Counted from the stretch's first letter, positions 1 through 14,400 are shown. The stretch: 64,000 nucleotides of DNA from Casuarius casuarius (GCA_003342895.1 PTFA01000011.1:4927652-4991651); one strand, 5' to 3'. Notes: generated by a model from the letters alone, not told the origin. Program-made: numbers and translations.

Positions 1-2565
1 TTCTCTTGAAAAATAGTAAGAGAAAAGCTATGTTTAGGAAAAAGGGAACATAGGAGAGAGAAGCTTTCAGACCAAGCATTACTCAATACCTGAATCCACT
101 GAACTTCCCAGGTACAGAGAAAAACTCCTCCTTTTCTCTATTGTGAGCACAGCTGTGCTGAGAGCAGCTGCATCTCCCACCTGCAGTTGATTTGGAAGTT
201 GCTGACTTTCATAGCTGAATCCAATATGGAGCAGAGCAAGCATTTCACACAGGCTAGTACACAACTCACAGGCTGTAATTCTTTTAGAGACAAACAGCAT
301 CTTTTGCCTTACTGTTTTCCTGCAGTCTTGATGGTTACTCTGCCTTCTAGCTGTAACGAATTTCTCTTGATTCCTGATGCATTCTTTATCCCTCTTTTAA
401 AAGATAAATTCGACAGCAATGGGCTGAGGTCACAAGTCAGAAGGGCTCCCATTTAGCATGCACCTCCAGTACTTTGTTTGTTCATCCCCTAATTTGGCAG
501 TTGGGAAGAATTGCTGGCTAAGGTGAAGCCCCCAATCGAAAGGATAAGTACAAAATTATACAATCTTTGCCTATCTTTACATGTTCTTCATGGGGTCAGA
601 TGTTTGTAAAAGCTGAAATTTTTCTGAATTCTGACCCATTTTTCACTGAAATCTCTGTGTTTCATTAAGATTGCCATGCATCGGTTAGATGATTATTCAG
701 CTGCTACAAGCACAGGAGTCTTGTCTTGATGTGAATAGGAATTTTAAAAAGTGCTTTGCCAGCTCTTTCAGACACCAAGAGGGTAGGCATAGTCCTGAGA
801 GATACTAGCACTCTGAACTTCTATAGATAGNAGTGAGTGCAAGGAGCACCTAACACATGAAAACATTAAACTTGTCAGTAGGCTCCATGTCTTTCTGTAG
901 CATGAAAATAATGAGATTAAATATCCCAAGAAGAATTTCTTGGAACATCAAACAGTGGTGCATTTCTTCACTCCCTCTGAGTATANGTAATTTTCAGGTA
1001 CATTTATGAGCAATCGCATTTAATGTGCATTTGTTCAGACAATTAGCTGCTGAAGGTTTTAATTTGTTTCTTGGTACTTTATTTTGCAGATGTCTCAATA
1101 TTAAAAGGCAGTTTTATCTCCTGACACAGTTGCATGAGGTTTTACCCTTTTATTTTTAAATATTGTTGCATTTAAGCCAGTTTTAAGTGCTTTATGAGAT
1201 GCTATCATTAAGCTGTTGCATTTGAATCATTATGAGAAACAGGGAATTGGAGGTTTGATTTTTTTTGTTTGTCATTCAGAAACTACATTTATGTGATATG
1301 GGAAAAGTTACTTTGCAAAACTGTGTGTGGCAAACAGAGAAATAAAAACAAGTATGCTGTGTCATGAAATTACTACAGGCCAACACAGAAGTGACTAATC
1401 TTCTCACAGGATGTCTTTTTGATGAGTTAACATCAAAAGATTTAGGGGTTCAGCTTAGGCACTGAGAAATTTGGTTAAGCAAAATAATGAGCAGTACATC
1501 TTCAAAGTGTACTATGAAGGTTAGATCTTTAAAATCTACCTGTGAAATGAAGTGTTTTATTACCCTCATTGCTTTTTTTCCCTTCATTGAAGTGGGTGTT
1601 AAGTGTTTAAATATGCAAGGCTGCAGAAAAGGTTAGTTGGGTCTGGGACTGCAGTGTATAAGTGTCTCCTGCAATGCCTGATCCTCGTAGGCGGTGTGGT
1701 ACATTCTGTGCTTTTACACAGTCACCCCTCCCTCATCCATTGCCCTCTTTTTTCAGACTGATTCTCCTTCCTGACTTCTCTTCCCTAGCAGGTCTACAGC
1801 TTTCTGTTGCCCTCTGTGTTCTCATTTTGCGCAGTCAAGCCCTGCAATAACTCTGTAGTTCAACTCTCACCTGGCTAAGTTTGTCTCCTACTTCTTCATC
1901 TGCTTTAAAGCAGTACTTTACAGAAAGGTTAATCTCACAGAGCAGGCTCAACAGAACTCTCTATTCGAAGTGCTTTGCAGATGCCCTGTGGAAGACACAA
2001 TTAAATGGATTTGATTACCCTTAAATGAGGTATATCCCTCATAAACACACCTATGGAGTCTCTACATATGAGTGCAAAAAGCAACTCACCATCTTCCTTG
2101 TTAGGGATTGCTGTGAAGCCCGGGGATCAGAATCGAAGTAGGAATTAATTCACCCTTAGCAATACTGGACACTACATGGCACCTGCTATAAAGCAAAAGG
2201 TCATAAATCTAGATTGACTCTTTAAGTGACAATGAAAGATCTCTATTTCAGAGATGAAAGAATCTTTCAAAAGTTCAAATCTATAATTTGCAAGATTTCT
2301 TCAGCTAACCGGTGATGATTCTTTAAAGGTTTACTGGTTAGTGTCAGGAAAATCGCACAGAGTTCATATAAGAACGCAGATGGTAACATGTGAAATTCTC
2401 CAGAACGGTGGGCTAATGACCAGTAAAAACCTTGCAGGATTTGACACTTGAGGAGCTCAGGAAATAGAAAAATCTGATTTGGACTTTTCTGAAGGTCAGT
2501 AAAGGGAAGAGGAGGAAGTGTACACTGGCTAGCAAAGCCAGCAGGTCTAGTGTGAGTATCATATG
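1..2565. other. AT-rich non-genic stretch
   Basis: No gene, RNA or repeat family is recognisable here. Open frames are short (under 90 codons), lie on both strands and show no familiar domain. Two isolated ambiguous bases occur at 831 and 986. The base composition and frequent short A or T runs fit intergenic or intronic vertebrate DNA. Confidence 0.7.
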
Positions 2566-2570
2566 CCTTT

Positions 2571-2670
2571 AGCACCTAAGTGCATCTTGTGAGGTGCTGG
2601 ATATTCTCAATTCCCACTGACTGTAGTGGGAGTCCTGGGCACTTGGCATTTTGCAGTATTAGGCCTCATA
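2571..2670. repeat. Ancient amniote interspersed repeat with palindromic core (copy 1)
   Basis: The segment holds AGCACCT (2571-2577), its complement AGGTGCT (2592-2598), a short hairpin TCCCACT...AGTGGGA (2612-2618 with 2625-2631), and then a TTAGGCCT-like word near 2660. This order resembles an old interspersed repeat common in turtle and bird genomes, whose copies contain a 'GTGCT...AGCAC' palindrome, a 'CTCCCATTG.CTTCAATGGGAG'-like inverted repeat and end near 'ATCAGGCC'. I recognise the pattern but cannot name the family with certainty. A second, shorter copy with the same seven-base arms lies at 63078-63107. Confidence 0.5.
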
Positions 2671-3006
2671 TTATTAAGCAGAGGATGTGAATGTGCCAGA
2701 GTGTGTGTTCTTGGAACTGCAAGGCATTGTTTCTTGCTTTATCAAAATATAAAAGTTTTTTTTTTTTTCCAGAGAACAGTGGCTCTCAATAAGCAACTGC
2801 CTAAAGAAGCAATATACTGGAAACATGCACTGCAAAAANCAGAAATATAGCTCTTTGCCAAGAAAAGGCTGGTTTAATTTTAAATATAAAATAGCTAATA
2901 TGCTTCAAATGTAAAAAATATCAAAGGCAGTTCTTCTTTCAAAGCAGAAGAAATATCAGCAAGACAAATGAACAAAAGAAAGGACAAACTGACAAAAGAA
3001 ATAAGG

Positions 3007-3046
3007 AAAGATCATTGATTTCCTGGAAAGATCATTGATTTCCTGG
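3007..3046. repeat. Perfect 20-base tandem duplication
   Basis: Two back-to-back identical copies of AAAGATCATTGATTTCCTGG are visible. Complete identity suggests a recent slippage or duplication event, or an assembly artefact. No function is implied. Confidence 0.9.
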
Positions 3047-6000
3047 AAAAAAGAATAAAACAAATATTTTTTCACACATTGTCAAATAAAATGGTAATTT
3101 ATCCAGAATATAATTCCACTAACATTTGACCGTGACTTGATACCAGATGAGTTCTCACAGCGTAAAGCTTTCTGGGGTAGATTATTAAGATGGTTTTAGA
3201 CCTACTTATTGTAACATTTACATGCTATTGTGGCCTAGGTTTGGGTAGTCAGTGGCGTAGTTTCTTGTAGTTGCCAGCAAGTTTTGGGCAGTTCAGATAT
3301 CTTTATTACTAAAGGAAGAATAGCAGCCTGATGGAATGCCATGGAGGTACCCAGCAAATCTTGAATTTTAACATTAGTCCTTATATGTTGAAAAACCATG
3401 GGCAAGTAAAAGCTGTTAATATTTTTATATACACCACTAGTGTATGTAAAACTTATGAAATATTTTAAAAACTAGTCTCCTCAGTACAGAAAAGTAATCT
3501 ACAACATATACCTTATTGGCAGTAATAGTAGAGTTTAAATAGTAGGATGAGTGCCCGTGCTCTCTCTCTGTCACCTCTTTCCTTTGGGATTGAGAATTCT
3601 CTACTTCTCAGCAAGGCCAGAAAGGACCAAAGGTAAAACCCCTCATGAGCTGCTACAGGAGTACACAGTACTGAAGATGTGAGCAATGATGTACTCAACT
3701 GTATATCATTAAGCACGCAAGGGATGCTCAGCAACAACTGATCAGGGCTGAGGTAGAGAACCCCTTGGCAGGATGATGTTCTGGATGAGAATGCAAGAAT
3801 GTACTAGGGCTGGTATGATTTTAGGGCCTTCTTAAAATACTCAAAAGGATTTCCATCTTTCAGAGCTTATCTTAAGGGCTGAAAAGAGGGGAAGCTGGGC
3901 TCTAATTCCTGTTTGAGGCTTTATAAGATACATTTCACTCCAAGGTAAGAATTTATGGTCATCAGAACTTCAATGTTGTGCTTACCCACCTCAGAGATTT
4001 CTTTTTCTTTCTTTTTCTCTCTTTTTTTTTAAATACAAATAAAAGCCTCTGTCCCGGTCAAAATCTAGGGCCTTTTCTTACAGGCCTTCCCTCTACAGGC
4101 TATCCTTTCCTCATCCTCCTTTCATTCTAGCTTTGGCGTCCTCATATTTTCACCCTCCTTATCTTAACTTTTTATTGCACACAGCCAGCTCTCTGCAGTC
4201 AAGCACTTCCTAAATGCACTGCCTTTTTCTCTGCTGATCCTCTAGTGCAAAAGTATGTGTGCTTATGTAGCCGAGAATTTCCCAGTTGGCAACACTATCC
4301 AGTGACCTCATTCTCATCCAAATTGAGATGGTGAGTCCTCTGAAGTGCCTGGAGGCCACCTGGGTGCTTAGATCACTATTAGCACCTTGTGATCTAGCCT
4401 AGTGGGCTGCCAGGCATTCCTGAGCAGGCAGTTTTGCAGACTGCCTGCAAGCTCTTTGTAAAGACCTTGTCTGGATGGGCAGGCAGATGTGGGAATCCCG
4501 GCTGATGATATAACAGTGTGGATGTAACTCTTTTGCTGCCCATCATTTTCAGCTTAATTAGAAAGTAAATATCCTGGGATAAGCACCTAGAGGTTCAGCA
4601 CATTTCCTGGAGTGCAGGGCACATTTACTGAATGAACATCTCCAGGAGAATCCAGCTTAGTCAGCAGGTGAAGTTCATCCTAGATGTGGTTTCTTTTAGT
4701 TTTCCACAAACAGCCAATAAAAAAGGTAGTATTCAGTCAGTAACTAAGGCTGTTTCTGGAATAGTGATTCCTATAAACTGAGAACAGAGAGGAAATCGTT
4801 ACAGAACTGCTTAAATAAGGACTTTGGGAACCATTGATAAGCAGTTTACAACTAAGATTTTTTGTTGTGGCAGGACCTCACTAGGCATAGAGAAAAAATT
4901 AGGAAATCCTCCATGCCAAAATCCTATGAACTCGAGGTTTTGTTGTTTAATAAACAGAAGCCAAGGTTTTAACAGATGAGCAGGCTTGTCTTGTTCACAT
5001 TGGGATCCAACATTTCTAAACATGATCTAAGCCTCTTCTTATCCAACATAAAATCATTTCCCATCTGCTCAAAATTCCAATAATCCTAATTTGTGCATGG
5101 CAGCAACTACGTTTAGATAGTCCAGCAGAATATTTCTGCATCTGCCTCCATCTCTGAAGCATGTTCTTTACTTCCATAGCTTCTCAAGCCTGAGACTTCT
5201 CTTGCTTCACATCTTAATATTTATAATCTCAGGCTGAAGTCTGCTAATAACCAAAAAGTAGAATTAATAGTTCCTCCTCTTTTTTTCTTAGCAAAAACAT
5301 TGATATTATGAGGGCTCTGGTCTTGTGCAAAACAATGGGAAAAGCCCTTTGAAATGTGTGCAATACAAAGGCATGCTTCTTTGTTGTTAAAAATAGCATC
5401 TGCAATAATTCCATGGCAAGACTAAAAGCGATTTTCTTACTGTGTGGAGGATGCTAAATAAGACTTTTTAAATGGTATCTTGTGCTAAGATAATTATGGG
5501 AAAAAATCAACTTTACATGAATCTGACAGCTGTTTTAAAAGCTCAGCTGACAGCACCATTCACTATAATGCAGAAGACCCAAGTTCAGAGTCGCATACAA
5601 GCGTTTTGTCTTCTCAAAAGCCAGCAGGAACTGGAGGTGGCATAAAGAAAATGACAGCTTTAGCGCAAAGGCAAACAGAAATCAATCTGTGATCTTGAGC
5701 TGAGTTTGTTTACAAAAGGGGCAAAGAGTCTGAAGTAGATAATACTTCCCAGAATGGCTGGACGTCCTTAATTAGTTGAGAATTCTCTTTTTCTTTTAAT
5801 TCATAGTGACTGCATTGAAAATGCCAGAAAATGATGGATCAGTACCGTCCTATAAACCCCAAACATGCATGTGGCATAGCTTTTTAAAAATAACTTACAA
5901 AACAGCCTTCCAGGAGAAGAAAAAATCCACAGTAATGACAGCACACTGACAGTACAATAAAGAGGAATTCATTATTCTCACTTCAGGGGTTGACAATGAC

Positions 6001-6183
6001 CAGAGGGCAAATCCATAGAATAGGAAGGAAAAGCCTATGCTCAAATGTCATAAACTCCCTGCCTTAAATGAAGGAAAAAGAAATATTCTCAAAATGCCTA
6101 TACCTGATATAGGCTTAATAATACTAATAATAGATATCTATCTGGACCACAAAAAGTATTGCTGAGGTTGAAGCAGAGGATGC

Positions 6184-6234
6184 AATGTTATGTGATATCA
6201 ATGTTATGTGATGTCATGTGATGAATGTTATGTG
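6184..6234. repeat. Imperfect short tandem repeat (ATGTTATGTG words)
   Basis: The word AATGTTATGTG occurs three times, interleaved with GATATC, GATGTC and GATG spacers, giving an irregular local tandem repeat of about 15-25 bases per unit. It is a small decayed simple-sequence patch. Confidence 0.7.
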
Positions 6235-9200
6235 TTTAAATCAATGATCTCTTTCAAATGTTGATTGCCTTGAAATTAAATGAAACCTTTGAGGTGAGAA
6301 AGAAGGCAGCAAAAATGAACAATTAACAGCAAATGAATGGTTAAATAGGATGGTCTCCTTTGTGAGTAATTTTTTACTGACAATTTTTAGGATACCATGG
6401 AACTGCAGAACGAAATCTGATGATTACCACTGTTTCTTTTACTACGTAAAGAGAATACTATCAGCTCAGAGGCGCCACTACTTTTGTATGCAATTAATTT
6501 TGCAGGCATAAAAATTGCACTCTCAAACAAGATCTCAAGCCCATAAAAGAGTAGCAATTAATTGAAAAAACACTTGTTTTTCTGAAGATATTTAGTTGAA
6601 AACAAACCTTCCTGCATAGCATATTTTCTGGCTTTTTGTTCTTTCTTTCTTACTGAATGCTTTTGTGAGAAAGAATGAGTTTTGTTCCATCTGAGCTTTT
6701 CTTCCCCTTCTATTTCCCATGTGAAATAACAATTGTCAGACAGCTTGTATGAAGAGGATAGAGCATGTCATCGCTAATTGCAGATGCGGATTTAAAGCAG
6801 GGATTGGCAGGAGGAGCAGAAAGACAAGATTTCCCCACCTGTCTTGGCCCTGGCTGCCTGGATGCTCTACTTCTACCTCTGCTGCTCTGGGAAGTTAGCC
6901 TGGGTTCTACATCTGTCGTCATCTTAAGCAAGAGAAAATTTGTTCTTTTTTGAACATGCTGAAGGACTGACTGTACATTATTCCTAATGATCCATTTCTA
7001 TCATGTGGACTACACAAAGTGAAGCACAAGAGAAGGAGAAATTGCAAATAGAAGTCATTTCTAAACTCAAAAAAAAATTATAATTGCGGAATTTTATTTT
7101 TCTCCACAAAATGTTTGTTGTTTTTTTTTAGACTGTAAACTTCTGGGTACCGTCATTGTATCTTCACATATACCATAAGAGTGCTTCCTGTGAGTATGGA
7201 GATAGTAATGGTTACATATACAAGTCCTAAACATCTGCAGACATTACTGTTACCCAATGTCAACAGCAGGTAGCAATTTAACTAATACGTTTAAAGAACT
7301 ACAAAACTTAAATACTGTTAGAAAAAAATTATGTTAGCATGCATTTCCCCCTGTTTTGCCTCAGGATGAATCAATTACGAAACACAAATCAAAGTAATGG
7401 ATACACATTTATAACAATTTAGGCTTCCAGGCATTTATTAACCATGACTGAGAGAACTTTCTCTCATAAAGACAAATGTTATATAATAAAAAGCTTAAAC
7501 ACTCCCATGTGAGGCCATGAACTACTGGGAAGGACACTTTATATTAGCCCTTACATTCTTTCATGGGTTGAAAACTAACAAGGTAAGACAAAATCAGCAA
7601 GGCCAAGTAGTCAGTGTTGTAATTCTTTGGATGTATCATTCTTCAGTAAATTAGATAAACAGAGTAAAGAAGTTAACATAAGTGCCAGTTCATCTGCTCT
7701 TAAAACAGGTTCTTTTCTTTCAAAGCCTACTTTCTTCAGGCTTTGTGACAATACAAAAAGGTGATTCAGCAGTTTCAAAAAATGTCAAGGCTAAGCCAGA
7801 AGGATTTTAATTATCCTCAGACATCTAATGAATCCCACACAGTTTTGTCGCAATTTTCAGGACTTTTCTATCCAACCTTGACAGATCAGGAAACTGGAAA
7901 GAACAGCTTCTTGATTAAGACTGAAGAAGAGTTTTAACTTCATTTTTTAAGGAGCAAGGATGATTTTTAAGTTCTCCCTTAACTAATAAAAGTAAAGGAA
8001 AACCATGTAGCAAACTTACCTCCTTGTCAACCTGTCAACAATGTTGTAAGCAAAGTTCAACTCCTCTGTGTGTTCCTACCATACCAAATTTTGGACTTTC
8101 ATTTTGAGTGAAGAAAATGTTTTTATTTCTAGGCTCTCTAGAAAGAAACCTGTGGTTTTAGTAAAGGAAAGGATTAAATGCCTCAGTCTCCTCAAATTTA
8201 AGTGAACAGTTTCAGTTATGTTAAATAGAGTTGTTGATGTGACATTCTCGTTCTTGGTCATCTGAATTCTCGATGTACCCGAGTATCTCCTCTATGAAAG
8301 CAGAGTTATTAAAATGACTTAGATTTTCTTTGGTCATTTACTTACTCAGGGCACTTCTAGTAAGGGAAACCAGGGATTAACTGACAAGAAACTGTTCCTG
8401 AGGAGAGGGCCAAGGTTTTATTTATGTGCCATTTCTTGACTGGTGTAAAAGCTACAGTAAATTTACCGTCTGTGTCTCCAATAGAGCAATGTCTTACTTA
8501 TCAATAACACATGTCTTTAAAGCAGACAGAATTTGAGTCCTATATAGTACTGTTTAACCAAAGAGGTTGTATAGCTCAAACTTTCCTGGAATGGTGCCTC
8601 TGTTTTAATGTATAGCTGTTAGCAATGCTGCGCTTAATATAGAGAAAGTTCTTGGAAAAGGAAAGGAAATCTTGCTGCAAACTTCTATCAGTGGCTTGGC
8701 AACTGATCTGGAGGCAGATAGCTTTTCTGTTAGTTCATCTTACTATCAGAGTTTGGGGTACTGGGCACCACAGTGCCATACAGAAACCTGCTCAGCTTCT
8801 TTACCTCCTTCTTCCCCATGCAGGTGCTGCTGTCCAAATAGCTTGTGGGGAAAGTTTCCTGTGTGGGGCTTAAAAAGGAGCTAGGTAGAGCTGGGGCCAG
8901 CTAAAGGCATTGATGATGATACTTGTTTTCCAGAGGAGGCAGACAGACACTCTACAGACCTAACACAAATGGTCTTGGGAAGTGTTTCTGTCATCTTTCA
9001 CTGATTGGGTTTACTCCATTTGGAAGTATTTTTTGAGGATAAATGGCTTCAGCCACTCTAGGCCTAGAAAATTTCCATCATTCCTTGATCCGTTTTGTCA
9101 GCAATGCTGGGTTGGCACCGAAGGAAAACGGAGCAAGCGGCTGCCAGGGAGAAACAGGGAGGAATGCTTAAGCAGAATGCAACTAGAGTAAAAGCTGCCC

Positions 9201-11317
9201 CACAGCCAAATCTGTTTCTCAGCAGAGTTTTCTCAAAGTTGCAAGAATATACCAGAACGAACCATCACCACACCTCACACAGATTAACACAAAGTGCGTA
9301 TTTGTAAGGGCAAGTTCTGTTGTAAAAAAAAGATGTGGTTCAGGTAACCTAAGAACCTTGAGCTATACTCAATATTTTCAAAATTGACTGTGGACTCCGG
9401 GGACCTGATATGTACAGCTCCAAGGATGCAACTTTCAGAGGTATTGAACATCTCCTCTTTCAGACTTGTTTAATGGTGATGTGCAAAGAACTGCTCTCCA
9501 TTCTGCTGAATTACAATTTGTTCCAGGACTGCAAAGTGAAGCTATACCCAAACACTGCAGCAGTTTAGCAAAATGAGCCACCAGCCTGTCTGACCTTACA
9601 TCTCAAGTGCATTCTTTTTATATGCAGTGACGAATCAGTTTTTAAATTTCTACACAAAGAGTGTTTCCTTGTTGATGCATTTGAGAATATCACAGAGAAG
9701 TTTGTAATTATGTAAGGAAAAACTAGGACTTCTTTTATGAAGAAATTAGTCTTCAATGCTATTTAAGTCAGGGAATTTTNAAAGTTTTGTGCATTGGTTA
9801 CTTTTGTTCTGTACCTGAAAATTGCACAAAACTATGTTTGTTTTTCTCTAGAAGACAGTGAAGTGAGAAATATCCATCTTTGTTTTACACTGAGGAGAGA
9901 AATAATAGAGAAATTATAGATTTAAGTGAAGATGTCTGGATTTTGCCTGGATTAAAATGTTTTTAAGGACAAGCTTTCCAAAGTTTTTAGCCTAAACATG
10001 TACTAAAACACACTCAATTTTTCCACCTAGTAAAAATGCCTATGCTTCACAGTATGGTTCAGTTTAAAAGATGATGTACTAGGGCTCAAAAACCATGCAG
10101 TTCAATTTCTAGTGCCAAATATAAAAAATATCTGCGTCTTCCTTATCCTTCTCCAACCTAGAGTGGCTGACTTAGCGTTCTGCCTGTTTTACATAAAAGC
10201 TGAGTTACAAAAGCTGATCTGGCAGGGGAATTGCTATATTCCAGTGTAAGTCACAGACCATTGCTGCTATTATTTATTCTCAGGTAGACACAAACGTTCA
10301 TCCCTCCATCCTCCAACCACAGGCAGCAGATTCTTGAAGGCTGGCCTTTTGCTGTGAGTAAAAACTACGTTATTTCTCATTTGCTCCAGTGCCTGTGGGT
10401 CACCTCACCTGTGACAGCTGAGATATCCCACTATCTGTTACCAGTTCTCTGTGGAAAGACATGAAACTGCCGTATATGTACTCCTTCACTATGGATCAGA
10501 AATCAGATAACTTTTTAATATTAAGGATGGTCAATTGCACACCATCCAGTGTCTCTCTGTTTAAACAAACACACACACAGTTGTCAGATCAGCTGGAGGT
10601 GTGAGTCTCTCTAGAGAATTTTTTTTTTGCTTCCTACAGTAGCTGGGGGTACCTATGCACATTTGAGCCTGTCTTGGCAGATCCCAAGGAAAAGTGAATG
10701 ACAGAGTGAGGAATTTATTAACTGATTATACTGAAGGTTTTTCTCACATGAAGAAGGCTGGGTTTACCTCACTATATACGAAATCACATACTAATATGAA
10801 ATGGAAGTCAATACATAAGCAAGGAAGATTCCTATGATAACTGAAAATCTTTGCCCAAACTAAGCCAAACTGGTAAAAATGTCCCCATAGCTTAGCCTTC
10901 ATGTGGGACTTACAATAAAATACATGTTTTCACCATGTATGATTGACACTATTGTCATTGCAGTAAAAAGAAAACCAAATTCCCTAAATGTGGAAAGTTC
11001 CCTGAGTCTTGTGTATATGAAACATAACTCAGTTAACTTCAGACTCCCAGATTAGGACACTGGCACAGCAGCTGGATCCACATCAGCAGATCCTCACACA
11101 AGTAACAGTGAACCGCACAGAAGTTGGTGGTGTTCCTATGGCTGTATTGGGCTCACTGGTGGGAGTGGGATTGCTGGACTGGCACCTGTGTGCTCCTCTG
11201 GAAAAAAACCAAAACCAGACACCTATCCTCCCTCCCAGCTACACACCTTTTCTCCCAGAGCTGCTTAATGCAGGAAAGAGTTGATTGCGCAAAGCTAGTC
11301 CATCGTGAACTAATGAG

Positions 11318-11372
11318 TCACTCCAGTCTATAACTCTAGTCTACAATTCAGTCACTCCAGTCTATAATTCAG
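11318..11372. repeat. Three-unit imperfect 17-base tandem repeat
   Basis: TCACTCCAGTCTATAA occurs at 11318 and again at 11352, with a diverged copy (TCTAGTCTACAATTCAG) between them. The unit length is about 17 bases. It lies just after a short plus-strand open frame and has no evident function. Confidence 0.75.
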
Positions 11373-14049
11373 GTTCAGGCTGATGCTTTTGCAGCTGAAC
11401 ATTTTAGCGTAAACTTTCCAGTTCTGTAGAACAGATGTATATTACAGAAGAGTTGGGAATTTCAAGCTGTATCTCACCAATTTACCATAAAAAATACACC
11501 TGAGAAACTGAGCATCTAACAGTAAGGACAGAGAGGAGAGGGAGACTGATCAGACTACAAGTCCTACAGAGGTGCTGTCACCTTGTTAGAAAATGTTAAG
11601 ACCTAAAACTTACTGTATTTAAATATCTCTCTTGAATAAGCTACATGCTATAGGTAGTAAGAATTAAACACACTTTCTTTCTTTAAGAAAAGAGTAAATC
11701 TGTTGATTTGTTAATGGAAGAATCCATGCAATTTCTCACAAAGTGATAGATGTTCTTCCCTCACTAGTGACATAGTATTTTCTGACATGTATTATTAATG
11801 AGTAAAACATTATGTAAGTAAGTACAGGTCAAAAAGGACAAGAGGCTTGAATGAGGCATGCATTTTCAGTGGAGGAGATTAAGGTAGGCAAGTCTGTTTA
11901 ACCATAATTGAAACAGGATTCCACACTCTTTTCCAGCACACAGAAAACAAATTCTTCATTGTCATCAGTATCCCTTTAAATTACAAACTGCAGGAATGTA
12001 CAGGTAGCTGGAAAATCAGTTTTCAAAATCAGAACATTTTAAAATGGAAAAATACAATTGATTTTAAGAACACAGTGTTCATGTAGATTAGCTGAACCAA
12101 TTTTATACTGAAAATACTAAGTGCCTATAGAGCATATTTTTGGGGAGAAAGAGAATATTTTCTTTTATATTTTTATGAGAATCCTTTTGCACTCACTCCA
12201 CCATAAATTTTCCACTGTCATTTATAGACAGTTAAAGAATTTGAAGCCAAGACTTGATGCTGCAAAATTTCTGATGAAAGCTGTGAAATAACAGAGCAGC
12301 ATGCAGACCATCTCGCAGTTTCATATTCGGACTCCAACAGAGAAAAACATCTTTAGGAAAACTCGATATATAATGAAAAGTCAAAGAACCGTTTCATCTC
12401 ATTATTTTTCTCTCTTAAATCTCAAGCTTATATCCTCCTCCTTTGCTTCTGAAGACACAACTGTTTACTTGTCAATCACAAGTAATTTTTCCCTTTCTGG
12501 AAAACCTTCTCCCACCCTTAAAATAGTTTCCGAAGTTGGAGCATGGTACAGAATACTTAGGCCAGAAGTAATAAGGTTTGACTGAATGTTGTATTTTCCA
12601 GACTGAAGAGTTAAGGAAGCACTGCAAGCCTGGCTAGTCAAAAGGAGAATGCTAATGTAGCACTGCTTTTCCCTTTTATTTGTCACATTTCAGGTCAACA
12701 GTCTTACAATAGCAAATCCCCTAAGCAAGGAAATTTAAACAGGAATGATTCTAGCATTTAAAGATGGGGCCTGTTGTTTGAAACCTGTTTCAGCNAACAT
12801 GGCACCTGTCAAAGCTTGGAAATGTGTGACTTGATAGTTGCTGCCTCCTTAGCTCACCTCATGTTATGCAAAGGAGGTTTGATGCTAGCCCTGGGGTCTT
12901 TCCTTTGAAGACTGAGACTGCTCTGGGATTGCTCCTAGCAGTGCTGTCNTCTCCATTTCTGTCAGCATCTACTCTGTTTGTGGGGACTGTTTCACAGAGC
13001 AGACCAACCAAAATGGGTTCTTTCTTATTTTCCTAGAAAAGAGTGAGGTGAACCAAGAGCTTCCCCTACACCACTGGGCTTGTTCTTCTTGAGCTACTTT
13101 GCCAGGGCAAGAGGCATGAAAAAGAGAGCGCACCAATGCAGCCGCAGGAGAGGCTTGAACACAGTGGCCCATCGAGATTATTAAGCATTATCAGAGTTAG
13201 AACCAGACAACAGCCAATCCTTAGAAATTGCTCTGGAAAAAAACAGATCAAAACAAGTCAGATCTTGAGCTGAAGTCTATTTGCTGTGTTGGGAGCTGAA
13301 GATACCAAATGGCTCTTAAATTGGTGGAGAAACCAAGGGGCTGACATAGACAGTCCCTGAGTGACAAGCTGAAGGAGAAGAAAATCTAATGGCCATGATG
13401 TATGAAAGTCAGTGTACTGACATACACTTCTTATATCAGGGTCTCTTCACTCTGAAGATTAAGACAGTGTTTTTCCATCCCTGACTCTCAGCACTGCCTC
13501 AGTCTCCATTGTGTGGAGGAACCCCTGAATGATGTGTGGTTAATATTTTGTTAAGATGGGATCAGTGCCTGAAGCTGAAGTTCAACATTAGCCTGGAGGC
13601 TGAAAGAGCTGGAGAAAAATGACATCTTGCTGGATCTTTGCAGAATAAGATGAAGGCTGCTTTCAGCAGGTTCAGAATGACCTGTGGTTAGTTTGAGACA
13701 GAAAGCGATTCTAGGTTAAGATAAGGTTTAGGTTTTGGTTAGACTTTGGTGAAATTCAGGCTGCAGAGCAAACTTCATAGGTGGGATAAGGACAGGAGCT
13801 ATCGGTGGTGAAGGGCTTATTACTAGTTCTGATGAAGGCATGGGAGGTGAGATAAGATGAGAATTACAGCTGATGTTAGGGTCAGCATCTGAGACAGTGG
13901 AACCAAGCACCTCAGCTTACTGCAAGCCTGCAAGCCTGCTTGGATTAAAATGAGGGCTAGAGTTAGCAGAGGGAAATGATTTTTGCTTAATTATGATGCA
14001 GGAAGTGGTATGTAAGGGCTGGGTTTATGGTGAGGATTCAAATCTGCAG

Positions 14050-14400
14050 GGGGTGAAGAACTTAGTTTCTCAGTCTCTTTTGTAATGCCATGCCGCAGGC
14101 TGGCACCACACAGGCTGAGACAGGCCCAGAAATGAGCAGCAGAGCTTCACCCACTCTCCCAGCTCCTCCCCTACAGGCCCTGCAGGGCCAGCAAGAGAGA
14201 GAGCTTGTCATCCCCTGTTGTCCAAAATGCTAGCTTCAATGTAACCATTACTAAACCCGAGTTTAGCTGAAGCCACTGACTCCTGCCAATACAAGACAGG
14301 GGTGCCATCCTGCGCTTCAGGAAGTCAGGTGCCTAACTGATACTGCAGGTACCTTGGGAACAGAATACAGGTGGAGAGGGCAGAAACCATGGTTCTTTGT
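14050..14400. other. Non-repeat interruption inside the decayed array
   Basis: This part lacks the recurring blocks of the flanking array and is richer in C and G, with words such as GGCCCTGCAGGGCC near 14176. It may be a later insertion or a segment too diverged to recognise. No gene is seen. The word GTCAGGTGCCTAACTGAT near 14325 weakly resembles old palindromic repeats of amniote genomes, which is not enough for a call. Confidence 0.4.

Larger units (their letters stand above)
2671..13559. other. Long AT-rich non-genic stretch
   Basis: About 11 kb with no recognisable gene. Open frames reach at most about 100 codons and do not resemble known proteins. Small local repeats are listed separately (3007-3046, 6184-6234, 11318-11372). 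There is a T run at 2756-2768 and a pyrimidine-rich stretch at about 3998-4031. Isolated ambiguous bases are at 2839, 9780, 12795 and 12949. It could be part of a large intron or an intergenic desert; nothing here separates the two. Confidence 0.65.

Noticed and set aside
14320..14345. GTCAGGTGCCTAACTGAT as another ancient palindromic repeat
   Set aside because: Only one short phrase resembles that family, which is not enough sequence for a call.
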